Source: Mesostigma viride
Taxonomy: Eukaryota > Streptophyta > Mesostigmatophyceae > Mesostigmatales > Mesostigmataceae
Direction: 5' to 3'
Length of the DNA: 64,000 nt
Assembly (NCBI GenBank): GCA_009746045.1
Contig: RPFO01000842.1
Location: 97,501 to 161,500, forward strand
A program made the translations under genes and the position numbers. Below the pieces are notes generated by a model. The model saw only the letters and a program-made list of their open reading frames with translations. It had not been told where the DNA came from and did no database searches. Shown here one piece after another: positions 1-10,227 of this stretch. Positions within the stretch are counted from its first letter, which is position 1; every line of letters begins with the position of its first letter.

Positions 1-468
1 GAGGGAGGGAGGGAGGGAGGGAGGGAGGGAGGGAGGGAGGAGGGAGGGAGGGAGGGAGGGAGGGAGGGAGGGAGGGAGGAGGGAGGGAGGGAGGGAGGGA
101 GGGAGGGAGGGAGGGAGGGAGGGAGGAGGGAGGGAGGAGGGAGGGAGGGAGGGAGGGAGGGAGGGAGGGAGGGAGGGAGGGAGGAGGGAGGGAGGGAGGG
201 AGGGAGGAGGGAGGGAGGGAGGAGGGAGGGAGGAGAGGGAGGGAGGGAGGGAGGGAGGGAGGGAGGGAGGAGGAGGGAGGGAGGGAGGGAGGGAGGGAGG
301 GAGGGAGGGAGGGAGGGAGGAGGGAGGGAGGAGGGAGGGAGGGAGGGAGGGAGGGAGGGAGGAGGGAGGGAGGGAGGGAGGGAGGGAGGGAGGGAGGGAG
401 GGAGGGAGGGAGGGAGGGAGGGAGGGAGGGAGGGAGGGAGGGAAGGAAGGAAGGAAGGAAGGAAGGAA
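1..468. repeat. (GGGA)n microsatellite
   Basis: A nearly pure GGGA tetranucleotide array runs from the window edge, with occasional GGA interruptions, and degrades to GGAA over the last 25 bp. It continues off the left edge, so its full length is unknown. The G-rich strand could form quadruplexes. No coding content. Confidence 0.97.
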
Positions 469-3400
469 CCTTATATCCATCCAAAAGTCTCGGGTTGATT
501 GTCGAAGCAAGCATGGTAATCCGAGAAAGATGGGGTCAAAGAGACGAGAAACGATACATAATCATTAACCCTATGTATAAGCACTACACCAGTCAAAGCT
601 GGTGGAGGCAGTCAGCCTAGGTTATACATGCAAGACCAGAGTACATATCCGGCCTAGCGAAAATGGGAACCATCCCAAAGCCTAGTGGGTGATATGGGAT
701 ATGTATAAAGCTAGCAGCCAGAATTGTTGCTGCGCAGAAAAGGAAAGGCGGGTTTACTGCGCCGCTGGGCAGTGTACTGCCCTCTAGCACATAGCACGCC
801 ATTAGCCCACCCAAACTCACATTATACCAGCTTGTACGACACATACAACGCTGCTATTCGTGCACACCAAGTTTGGCAGGATCAGGATGCCTTGCTCGAG
901 ACTCCACGGATCAGTATCCTTGCGTTGCGGCAGAAAACTAGAATGAGCCACCCACTTACTTCGGACACCATTGTTCAAAGTGATGTGCGGGATTTCGCGC
1001 GTGGATTGCCGCAAGCCCCTCAGCCCGGAAAGAGTGCCTGATTCTGCCGCAGCAAGTCGGGATGGGATTCCTCCCGAATACGTACACGTCATGAAAACCT
1101 GGAATCGGGCGACGAGGGGTGGACCATATTACCAGATGCACGCCCAGCAATCACCTTCACAGAGATACGAGATGGCAGCGAAACAGTCGATCAGGAAGCA
1201 GACATGTGCACCTACATGGGGCAGTGCATGATATACCAGTGCGACGTCAATGGATATACAACGTTAGCTACCCCTTTGATGCCGTATACCGCTCAACCTA
1301 CCATGAAAACAACAAGCGTCTTGCAATCGCAGATGGTTGGGAAGAGGCGATGCATTTAATTGGCATAGCCCACCAACCGCAAGCATGTCTGGATCCTAGG
1401 AACTGGTGAAAGCATCTGATGTGTGGGTTGTCATGACGACGAAAGAATATGGATGTTAAACAGAATTACTAATGTCAACGCAGTCGAGCATAATTCAGGG
1501 ATGCCGAACGTAATTCCCTGCTAGTTTCTGCCTCCATCAGTGTCACGGAAATTTTACGCGGGATCTGCCTACGGAGGTTACATTTTATGGTCAACAAGAA
1601 CTGATGACTGCTAGCAGCCCGGCGCCAACTGCCACGTCATCACGACGACGCTCTATTCAAGGCTGCTGACACGCCATTTTTGTGCAACGGTGACGTCTGG
1701 TGCCACCACGTGTTATCGCCTAATAGGACCGTTCCGCGCGCCCCGGCATTTTAAAAAAACATGACAGGTCGGCATTTTCAACGTGCCTCTTGCGAGCGCA
1801 CGTCCGGTTGAGTTGCCACTCCAAACGGCACAGCCGTTGCTGCCATTTCCTCCCATCGTTTGACGTAAGGAGTCATTATCAAGGTTCATTACCTCGGAGG
1901 TAGAGATCGGCATTCGGTAGCATATGCGAGATATCCAGCATTTCAAGCACTCGTAATTTCCAGGAAGTCTACAATGGAGAAATTTGACATTTTCCGAGTC
2001 AGCTTCGCCTTTCGTTTGTCGGCGCGTCGCGGGGAGGGAGTTTGGCTCAAGGAAGTCCTCAGGAATGTCGATGCAGGGCCCTGCGCGCACGTTGGACAAA
2101 CGGACGCGCTCAACCAGCCAGTTGAGCGGTCCCTCGCTGGAAGCGCTGAGAAAGGCAAAGGGCGAGCGCCGTTGCGTCCGATCCAGGCACAAGCCCCACC
2201 TGTCAGCGCAGCGCACGAGTATCCGGGACTCGCCAAGGTCGACGAATTACCGGTGTGGAAGTGCTCAAAGGATACGCAAGGGCATGCCGTTCCCAAATCC
2301 ATTGTAGTATAAAACCAACACGCGCGTCAAACTACTGAGAATTTTTTCGAAGCATTATAGAGAGGTACGTCTCGAGCATGGTCGTGGTATTTACTTATTT
2401 TTTGCATTATTTCAAGATCACGAGCAGCTATGGGTAACCACATGCCTTATTCCCGTAGCCAGAACTTCCTTGTATTGGCTACGTTATCCCTAGTGTCATC
2501 TGCCCCTTTCAAGAATGAGGCTGGAATGTGTCATTTCGATTGTAACTATAATTATTCGACTTCGCAAAACCTGCGCTTTTGCCTCCGCTCCAGGCTTCCG
2601 CAGTTTGTCTTCTAAATGGGGGCTCAGTTGCAGGGCCATGACTTAGCTTTGAGAGTGCAAACAGGGGGCCTTGGTTTCTGGTAAGCTCATGCCAAAGACA
2701 TGCGGATGCTGATGGGCGAAGTCCTTATTTTTAGATGAAGGATGTCCGTGGTATACATAGCTCAGCTGTTTGCTTGCTCAAGCTGTTTGATCTGCTCAAC
2801 TGTTTGTCTGCACTTGCTGGATATTATTCATTCTCCCAGAACTGACCAACCCACTGCCTCTTGCTGGCAATTCGCCTCAAACTTCGTGCAGACATGCTTA
2901 TGGGGGGTACGTATGTGACATCGGCACCAACTTGCCTTACCAGCTGGTGGCCAGAGAGCCTACCAGGCGCAGGCCTGCAGGGTCCTAGGGACCCGGCTGC
3001 AGTCTGTTTTAGAGCTCCTCAAAGGTCTGGACTGCACACGCCTGGCAACTCGGGCCCCAAATTTCCTGCGCTTGCCACACAGCAGCATACAGTGGCTATC
3101 AATGTTGAATGCTAGATGATGCAAATGGTCCCAGTAGGCAACATGATGAGCTTTGCACAAGGCTGTGGGGCAAGCTCGCGGCATGGCGTCTAGTTTACCC
3201 TGGATTGCAAGGAAGCCCTGAAGCCTCGCTTTAGGCAGAGCGAGGCGGCCAATGTATCCGAATGTTATTGGCAATCAGTGTACCGGTTGATGATGCCCGC
3301 CATGCCCACCAGCAAAAATAAGCAAATACCGGTTGAGACGCCAGACATGCTCCCCAAACGTACAGATTGCATTTTTTCGGATGCCAGGATGGCCAGGCGA

Positions 3401-4003
3401 ATGCTCAGATTGGAGAGGGATGGTGGTCCGCCAAGGAGATTCCCCAAGGAGATGCCTCAGCGTGGCAGGCACCTCCTGGGCGGCAACGATACAACTGCCA
3501 TATTCCAGCGACCAGACAGGACGGTGGCTACCGCCGAGCTTCATCATTTGTTTTGCACATCGTGGCTTGCACTGTCACCTTGATGCGGATGTTGATCGGG
3601 GCATCACTGGAGTGATGGAAGCCTGTGCACCTTGTTCAAGGCCAGCCACCTCAGCATGGTTGATTAATTGATGCCCAACGGCTGACATGAACACAAGAGC
3701 TAGCAAAAATACTAAATCTAATCTGGAAGAATCCAGACAATGGTAGCTCGAGCCTGCTGTTATCTTATCCGCGTTTGTCGTGTCGTTCAAGATGATGGAA
3801 TCGAATGGAGGTGGATATGTGTGGCCGTGGACATTAAAGATAATGGCTGGCTAATTTTGACCTGATGGCATTCAGTAGGGAATTCTTAGGTGCTGTAATT
3901 ACTGCCTTTTAGAAAGTCTCCCAGGCTTTCATTAAGATCAAAAGCATGTACTTGTATGTACTGCTAAGTGGCCTGTATTCCAATATTATATTGTATATAT
4001 TTT
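469..4003. other. Interval with no recognised gene
   Basis: Mixed-composition DNA with only short overlapping open frames on both strands (for example 724-1041 and 971-1231 on plus, 1713-2216 on minus). None shows a domain, a convincing exon chain or a match I recognise. The stretch 1061-1345 reads as about 90 codons without a stop in one plus frame and may be an eroded exon or transposon remnant, but I cannot assign it. A faint Copia RNase H-like resemblance on the minus strand at 3330-3540 is listed among the rejected items. Confidence 0.5.
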
Positions 4004-4074
4004 GTTAGCTTTGGTTATGTTTGGGTGCCTTCACTCTGATGTATAATTTTCAATTTATATATTGTCTGCATGTA
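4004..4074 (+). mobile_element. 3'-end fragment of R2-like retrotransposon
   Basis: About 70 bp resembles the 3' terminus of the large element at 18.8-24.3 kb and the segment at 40.72-40.79 kb. The shared features are a GGTTATGTTTGGGTG-type stretch, then TTCACTCTGATGTA, then an AT-rich end. No coding part is present, so this would be an extremely 5'-truncated insertion. The match is short and partly AT-rich. Confidence 0.45.
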
Positions 4075-4085
4075 GGATTTGTGTA

Positions 4086-4182
4086 GATTAGATTAGAGTT
4101 AGCTTAGTTCGCGGCTCCGTTCACCCCCATCCACCAACAATGGAATACGTGCCACATGATCTCCCAACGGAGCCATGTTATC
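4086..4182 (+). mobile_element. LINE-L 3' UTR fragment
   Basis: This segment matches the 3' UTR of LINE-L at 13810-13960 (minus) and 24840-24945 (plus). The shared parts are a TTAGAGTTAGCTTAGTTCG-type stretch, a CACCCCCATCC stretch, GGAATACGTG and the terminal stem-loop CTCCCAACGGAG followed by CATGTTAT. It is a 5'-truncated copy with no coding sequence. Confidence 0.75.
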
Positions 4183-4230
4183 AAGGAGACAACCAGCGCA
4201 GGCCAGAAATGTTATAATTTTAATTTTTTG

Positions 4231-4296
4231 GTATTAATTAATTAATGAATTAATTAGACTCGTGCTCCCGTTGGGGAGTCACGGAGCATTAACCCC
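4231..4296 (-). mobile_element. LINE-R 3' terminus (truncated)
   Basis: An ATTAATTAATTAATGAATTAATT tail is followed by GACTCGTGCTCCCGTTGGGG and the rest of the terminal LINE-R UTR. The same sequence occurs at 5084-5140 (minus) and 37519-37577 (plus). In element orientation it ends in the stem-loop CTCCCCAACGGGAG and then the AATT tail. Confidence 0.75.
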
Positions 4297-5071
4297 TCGT
4301 CACGGAGCGTAACCCCTCATCACGTCGCTGGTGACGGCCACGTCCATGGGCCACGAGCCACGAGGTAGCCATGGCTGACGGCGGAGCTCATAACTTTCAC
4401 GTTTGAGCACCGAATTTAGCCGTGAATATCACTATCGCTTCGTCTTTCTAAGACGCACATGCTGACATAATTTTCCGAATCTAAAACGCAATATATGACG
4501 AGCAAACGCTCCTCGACGCAACGCAGTTTGGCGGATGCGCTCGGCCATGAAAATACGTCTGCAGCTCCGGCTGCAGCTTCGCCCTCAGGTCCGGCAGGCA
4601 GCGGTGACACTAGTCGTGCACTGGTGGTCGCCGAGCAACCTCCCGGGCTCAATGCCTCGCCATCGGCATCGCCTGACCCTAAACGCATGCAGCCGCCCAG
4701 CCGACAACACAGGACGGTTTTCACGCCCCAAAGAACCGCGCTTCGACCGGCCGGCCTGAACCTTTCAAGGTCGATGATCACGACTGGACCAACTTGTCCC
4801 CGGCAACTGCATGCCCTGCGTTGCATCTTCCACGGGGACTACGCCTCGCTTTACAACCTGTGCCTCCATCTCCACGACATCAATCGCCTCATCTGCTCAG
4901 ACGGCAGCTGGTGGTACAACATCAGCACTCTGTCCGGGTGCAACCACGCCCACCTCCAGCACGCCATCCTCAACTCCCTTCTCATGCGCTCTGACGGCGA
5001 GATCGATCTGGGCTCCATCCATCTCCGCCCCCACACTCCGTTCCATCCTTACGGAAGCCTTCCAGCAGCAC

Positions 5072-5255
5072 GTGACCCCCCTTAATTAATTAATTAATTA
5101 GACTCGTGCTCCCGTTGGGGAGTCACGGAGCATTAACCCCGATGGATGGATGGATGGGTGCAAACAGTCCTACCGGTCTAATCTATCTACATCGGCTACA
5201 TACTACATCTATCTAACAGCATTCTAACTACAACATCTATCTAGTGACCCCCCTT
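5072..5255 (-). mobile_element. LINE-R 3' fragment nested in ORF1 copy A, with 12-bp TSD
   Basis: The insert is 5084-5243 (160 bp, minus orientation): an AATT tail, the LINE-R terminal stem-loop, then 3' UTR matching 37430-37577 in reverse complement. It is flanked by perfect 12-bp duplications GTGACCCCCCTT at 5072-5083 and 5244-5255. Removing the insert and one duplication rejoins the ORF1 codons for QQHVTPLA. Confidence 0.93.
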
Positions 5256-5456
5256 GCTGACGACGTAGCAGCACCAGTTGGGCGGCACGCTGGCTGCTGA
5301 GCTTCCTCACCTTTCCACCACCGTCGCCTCCACCTCCGCGCTGCCATTTCCGCCTCCACTGCCGACATCAAAGCCCAGCTCCTCCTCGACCTCGACCAAC
5401 GCCTTCAAGCCACCGCCACCGCCCTTGAGAGCTTGCATGACACCGCCGGCCTCACC

Positions 5457-5761
5457 GCCCAGGCGGTAAGTAAGTAAGTAAGTACTTGCGTGTCATGCGC
5501 AAAGGCATGCCACGGAGTACTATGCTAATCTCATTAGAAAAATAATTACACAAAAGTTTAAACAAATATCGTCTGCATCATCCCCCAACCGTTAAGCACT
5601 AGATGGGGATGTAATCCTCATCCGAGCTGTCCTCTACTGTAATGGCAGACGAGGCGGTAGTGTAGCGGCTATCCTCAGGACCAATAACCTCCACCTGCGG
5701 ACTTCTACCCTGGCTAGCAACGGGCCGCGGGGCCCGTGGGGAGAAAACAGGCCCAGGCGGT
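5457..5761 (-). mobile_element. Unclassified 283-bp retro-insert with TAAG tail and 11-bp TSD
   Basis: The insert 5468-5750 is flanked by GCCCAGGCGGT at 5457-5467 and 5751-5761. At its left edge is a TAAGTAAGTAAG run, read as a 3' tail in minus orientation. In that orientation an open frame ends in EDSSDEDYIPI and a stop near 5604-5607, followed by about 120 bp of AT-rich UTR. The structure suggests a 5'-truncated copy of a retroelement different from LINE-L, LINE-R and the half-LINE. Its acidic C-terminal tail is the only protein clue. Confidence 0.7.
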
Positions 5762-6746
5762 GAAGGTCATCGCCGCCCAGCCGGCACCTGCTGGCCCGGC
5801 CGGCGATGCTCCCTCCACCTGGGCGGACTGGGCATCACACCACCTCCACCACCTCCACGTACCATCGCGGCACAACTCAAGCAACAAGCCTCGACCTTCG
5901 CGAGGAGGCCGACATCACCAAGCGCAGGCTGCCACAATGTCATCGTCAAGCACTTCGACCAGCCGGCAGGTGAGACCTCCACGAGCCTTCTCGAGGCATT
6001 AAGCGTGCCATTTTTGCCCCCATGCAACTCACTAGCTGGTGAGCTGCGGATGTCGGCTGTCCGCCTCCCCCGCGCGCGCCGCGGGGTAAGGCTGGCCCGG
6101 CACCCGTGCTCCTCACCTTTAAGTACATGGCGGACAAGCTGGCGTTCCTTAAATGCCGCAAGAAGCTCTCAGACACTCGCTTAAGTTCACGCTGGACGAC
6201 GACTTGACCCTGGCCCAGCAACAGCGGCGACGCGAGCTACTATGGCCGACCTACCTTCAGCTCCCCGGCCGGCAGAGCGCCGGGGGGAAGCCGGTATATA
6301 CTGGCCGGAGGGGGGCCGGCCGGTCATCCACGCGTTGACCACAAGCCCTGGCAGGCACCTCCTGCCAGCTCACTAGACTAGGGAATATATACCAGTAGTG
6401 TAGATTAGTCAGGCTTAGCCTAGCATGCGGTGGCCCACGCGCATGTGCGCCCATAATGGCCCCCATGGATGATGCCTTCAGATTTTAGCCAAGCCATGCC
6501 TATAATGGGACCCCCATGGAATTTGCATTAAGAATTTAGCCATGCTATGCCTATGCAGAGGGATGCTCTCTGTTGAGAAGCCATGCCCTAGCTCTTGTAT
6601 AGCCATGATGATCTTCCCCCACATGACAGGCTCCCCCTTAGCTGGCCGGGCATAGCTTGATAGATCATGAGGGTGCAGGTGCCCTGGTGCACCTAGAGCA
6701 AGGGTAGCTTACATTCCCACCCTTGCAGGAAGTAGCCCAGAATGTA

Positions 6747-9415
6747 TTAAGGGGACGTGCGCCCGCCGAATTTTTTGGTGCCAAAAAAATTCGCGGTACC
6801 GCCGTGAAGTGAAAAGTGGGTGCACGGTGCGCGCACCCCTTGCGGAAGTGGCCATGGCGACTGCGTTTAGGCGAAACTAGCAATGTCGGGCTAGAGAAAC
6901 GCAAAACAAATGCTCGAATGTTGAAGACGATGATTTAATGATGTTGGGTTGTGGCGGCAAGTAGCTGGTTTACAATATCGCTGCTTTCTTTTACTGCCAT
7001 CGGCATGGGGGGTAGACTGCATTTTTTGGTCGCGCGGAATAAAATAGAATTCGTGATAGCGGCAGTGAATTCGCAGTTTTGGGGGTTGTTCTGACCGTGA
7101 AGCAGGCGTTAATATCGGTTGCATCGAATTCTAAACCGAGCTGGTGCTTTTTGCCAGATTTTCGGCCTTTATCGGTAAGTAATTGTTCAGACCTGCGCAG
7201 TGCGTGTCTGACCTGTCCATGGAATAACCGCTGTTGTTGCGCGCCTGGGCGAGGGATTTACGAGGGCGAGGTACAGATTTGTCGCGAATGTTATCGGCTA
7301 TCAGTGCTTTCTTCTATGAGCTCATCGTTCGAGTTTTTTTGGGTTCTTTTTGGGCAGTTTCCGCCAGCTAGCTCGCCGTCGCTTGCCGTTGTGTTGTCGA
7401 ATACCTGGCAGCTTTAGATTGTTTTCGTCGATGTCGTGATCAGGGCCGCTTCAGTCGCAACCTATAGCTCTTCGGGAAGGTTTAAGGCATTTCATAAAAC
7501 GTGTTCTGGCAAGGATGTTGTGCGTATGGACGCTTCTTGTTGTGTGAGAGTGACGCACCCTCTCTTCGCAGCGGCATCACAGCGCTCATGCGCTGGAGGG
7601 CCGCCAATGGTTTCTTTCCATTTTATCGTGCAGGGGAGGAAGTGTTTGATTGACGATTATGTTGGAGATATTGCATTTGTGTGACTGCATGTAGATAGCT
7701 ACCACCATTGGTTTATTTGAGCTTTCCCTTGATATCATCATGTGAAAAGACTGCCATGTGCTGAGCCAACCATGGTTGACATGGTTGAGTGCATGCAAGC
7801 TTTGTATGCCATGATCTCCTTGGTTCCTTGCCCTCCATAGTTCCAGTTTGTTGCCCATCTCAGGTAGGGCAGTTCAGGAGTTGTTGCTGTTTTGGTTAGC
7901 TTGGTTGGCATAAACCTTACACTCTAACCTGGGAGAAACATAGAAAATGCTGGTAAGGCATTTTAGTGCCATCATCATTATTGCTATTCACATGCTTATA
8001 AGTCTGGCCATGCTCGAGGTACGGTTAAGGGCTATGAGGTGTGTGGCCACCCCTGTGTACTTCATAACATATTCAGCATGTATTTGATGCATGTTGGATG
8101 GCATGTAAAGTGTAATTGTGTTTATACTTGGTTACTGAGTGGTCCTTAGCGCCTGTCCGGTGGTCGTCTAGGAAACTCATCAGTGCGTGTCACAGTGACC
8201 CCCAACCTTGAGCATGTGTCGTCATCAGTGTGTAATAGTTATTTATATGTGCTTTTGGTCATAGATTTGCCGAGTTCTAATCATTGAGTTTACAAGGTAA
8301 CCTTGGGTTGAGTATAGTGTATGCTCTCTTGGCATGTATGCCTAGCGATCGTGTTGCTATGCTTGCGCTTGCAAGGTTGGCCATGCCGAGGGCAGGTAAG
8401 GGCAGATGAGGTGCCTAGCTGTTTGCTTATGGGTGTAGACACCTCCCCCGCTGCCCTTGCACAGCTGGATGAGCTGAGGAACAAGAGGAAGCCAGCAGGT
8501 GGTCAAGAAGACGCTAGAGTACAAGGCTGAGGCAGCCCGGGCGTGGCATGTGAAGCGTGGCCATCGCTGGGATGAGGGCAAGGTAGATGCCCAGAGGGGC
8601 CAGGTCACCTACAGCAAGGGGGTGCACTATGGGGGTGTGGGGGCTGCTACTGGGGGGCGGGGGCGGGCAGCAATGAGGATGATGATGACACTGCACACAT
8701 CCCTTGCTTGCGCTGCTCTAAGACCGATGCATCTGATGATGACCCTTTCTTGCTGTGCAGCACACCCGGGTGCGATGGGGGGCTCCACCTGAGCTGCACG
8801 GTCCCTCTCCTGCCCAGCGTACCTGATGGGGACTGGTTCTGCCCAGTTTGCTGTGGGGAAGACTGTGATGATGGCAGTGATAGTGACAGTGACTAGTATA
8901 ATGGACGCCCAGGTGGCATGCTGCCAAAGAGCATAACTTCCACACCGCTTGTCCAAATGCAGCCAGATTTTGCCAGCGTGTGTGTCGATGACTAATGGAA
9001 TTTTGAATATCATGTTTGGCCCATTTCACATGTGTTTGGTATTTTATTATTTTTGGCATGTGTGAAAAACAGCGTTTTTGTACTTGCAAGAGCATAAAAA
9101 TTCTAAAGCATGTCAGATATGGGTTGTGAGTGGCTCTAATTTTTGGCCACCCACGACCTGCTTGGACAATATCATGCCTGGCCTGAATTGATGTGTGCAT
9201 TGGCTGGGGCATACTGTGCCCTAATTAGCGTCTTTTTCTATTTTTAGCGCGATACCGGCGCGTGGTTGGGGGTAGAACCTTCAATGAATGCATGGATAAC
9301 TCACTAAACATGTTATTTAGGGCCCCTAATCATGGCTGGGCATAATTCAATTGAATTCATATTGAAACAAGTGTATTCCAGTTTTGGGGGGTTTTGGTGG
9401 CACACCTCCCCTTAA
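6747..9415 (+). mobile_element. TTAA-flanked DNA transposon D1
   Basis: This 2.66-kb element sits at a TTAA (6747-6750 and 9412-9415) inside the 3' UTR of half-LINE A. Its ends are GGGGACGTGCGCC on the left and, reverse complemented, GGGGAGGTGTGCC on the right, forming imperfect terminal inverted repeats. A near-palindrome follows the left end (6767-6793). The first 1.5 kb is homologous to D2 (10186-11700). TTAA duplication is the hallmark of piggyBac-type elements, but TIRs beginning GGGG are atypical, so superfamily assignment is inference. It carries a PHD-type exon near its right end. Confidence 0.85.
8499..8896 (+). pseudogene. Transposon D1 C-terminal exon with PHD-type zinc finger
   Basis: An exon-like segment follows an AG acceptor at 8497-8498 and begins VVKKTLEYKAEAARAW. 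After a frame change in a G-rich run (8630-8665) it continues SNEDDDDTAHIPCLRCSK, then a PHD-type finger. The finger has CLRC, then LLCSTPGC, GGLHLSC with the bridging histidine, and DWFCPVC. The product ends in an acidic SDSDSD tail at the TAG (8894-8896). PiggyBac transposases also end in a cysteine-rich cross-brace domain, so this is probably the C-terminus of the element's own transposase. No DDE core was recognised, so that link is inference. The frameshift and missing upstream exons suggest decay. Confidence 0.6.
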
Positions 9416-9479
9416 AAGCCATGCATATGCCCCTTCTCAGGGATATGAGCTACATGAACTCCCAACAGAGTTATGTTCC

Positions 9480-9545
9480 TAATTAATTAATTAATTATTA
9501 ATTAATTAATTAATTAATTAATTATTAATTAATTAATTAATTAAT
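9480..9545. repeat. (AATT)n tail-to-tail junction
   Basis: An uninterrupted AATT-type tract lies where the plus-strand tail of half-LINE A meets the minus-strand tail of LINE-R. Both elements carry the same tail type, so the exact boundary between them cannot be placed. Confidence 0.9.
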
Positions 9546-9953
9546 TGGATGGAGGGGGACACACAATCCTACTGGCCGGTCTATGTAGCTAATCTATCTA
9601 CAACATCAAGCCCACTCTAGTCTAAGCTCTCTATCCTATGGGACCTGTCTGGCGTGCTTCCCGCGTGTTTGCAAATTAACGCGGGCGCTTCGACCCACGG
9701 GGGGGCCGGGGGTTCGTTGTCCTCTACGACCGGGGCCCACTTGGCCTTGTCCATCATCTTGTTCCAAATCACAGAGAGGCCCAGGCCCCCCATATCCTCT
9801 ACTAGTAGCTGTTCTTTGAAGGTGCGGGCCTTGCATGCGCGGCGTTGAGCATGGCGTGGCCCGGCCCTCGTAAGGAGGTGCCGGCCAGGCTTAAAGCGGG
9901 GCGCAGCCCTGCGGGGGGGCCACGAGAGGTGTCTACCTTATTGGTGCGAGCTA
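9546..9953 (-). mobile_element. LINE-R 3' part (ORF2 C-terminus and 3' UTR)
   Basis: In minus orientation this reads LARTNKVDTS, then a degraded stretch, then the ORF2 C-terminus with RKARTF and DMGGLGLSVIWNKMMDKAKW. A 3' UTR with TAGATTAGCTACATAGACCG and a CCATCC stretch follows, then the tail. It matches 37189-37500. It continues from the 5' part at 17646-17975: joining the two at the GGTGCGAGCTA target rebuilds VGHLARTNKVDT, a plausible uninterrupted LINE C-terminal region. The C-terminal block resembles the W-rich motif that ends many LINE ORF2 proteins. Confidence 0.8.
9943..9953 (+). other. 11-bp target-site copy 1 (GGTGCGAGCTA)
   Basis: This is the first of three copies of GGTGCGAGCTA (9943-9953, 14480-14490, 17647-17657). 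They bracket LINE-L and half-LINE C, as expected when two elements insert successively at one site. The sequence encodes LART of the host LINE-R ORF2. Confidence 0.88.
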
Positions 9954-10181
9954 AATTAAGTTAAAATTAAATTAAATTAAATTAAATTAAATTAAATTAA
10001 ATTAAATTAAATTAAATTAAATTAAATTAAATTAAATTAAATTAAATTAAATTAAATTAAATTAAATTAAATTAAATTAAATTAAATTAAATTAAATTAA
10101 ATTAAATTAAATTAAATTAAATTAAATTAAATTAAATTAAATTAAATTAAATTAAATTAAATTAAATTAAATTAAATTAAA
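9954..10181. repeat. (AAATT)n array, tail of LINE-L
   Basis: About 45 near-perfect AAATT pentamers. It is the 3' tail of the minus-oriented LINE-L: the same tail resumes on the other side of D2 as TTAAATTAAATTATAAC (13804 onward). The tail therefore expanded as a microsatellite before or after D2 inserted at one of its TTAA sites. Confidence 0.92.
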
Positions 10182-10201
10182 TTAAGGGGACGGGACACCC
10201 A

Positions 10202-10227
10202 CGAATTTTTTGGCGCCAAAAAATTCG
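10202..10227. repeat. Perfect 26-bp palindrome in D2 sub-terminus
   Basis: CGAATTTTTTGG, CGCC, then AAAAAATTCG reads the same on both strands. The equivalent site in D1 (6767-6793) keeps the arms with one extra A and one substitution. Its position 16 bp inside the TIR in both copies suggests a transposase-binding or hairpin site. Confidence 0.9.

Larger units (their letters stand above)
4495..6381 (+). pseudogene. L1 ORF1p-like protein, copy A (disrupted)
   Basis: The ATG at 4495 opens a 196-codon frame whose second half (HGDYASLYNLCLHLH and onward) matches copy C. Later parts follow in other frames: the coiled-coil segment with TAQAVK, the RRM-like segment around NVIVKHF (near 5935), the PVLLTFKYMADKLAF segment (6106-6150), and the C-terminal FTLDDDLTLAQQQRR segment (6187-6230). 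It ends at PWQAPPASSLD and TAG (6379). Two insertions and several frameshifts break it. By family knowledge the intact protein would be an RNA-binding trimer that coats LINE RNA. The order coiled coil, RRM, C-terminal domain is that of L1 ORF1p. Dead copy; useful mainly because it preserves the N-terminus. Confidence 0.75.
4297..9480 (+). mobile_element. Half-LINE copy A (ORF1-only), multiply interrupted
   Basis: This is the longest 5' copy of the ORF1-only family. It holds a 5' leader, an ORF1 pseudogene (4495-6381), a 3' UTR starting near 6382, and an AATT tail from 9480. Three later insertions interrupt it: a LINE-R fragment (5084-5243), a 283-bp retro-insert (5468-5750) and DNA transposon D1 (6747-9415). 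Removing D1 restores GTATTAAAAGCCAT, which is exactly the UTR seen uninterrupted in copy C (reverse complement near 14565-14590). No reverse transcriptase lies between ORF1 and the tail. The 5' boundary is approximate. Confidence 0.8.

Noticed and set aside
3330-3540. Copia RNase H-like remnant on the minus strand (EVPATLRHLLGES, then TTIPLQS)
   Set aside because: Short, weak resemblance, lacks the catalytic residues and any neighbouring integrase or RT; could be chance.
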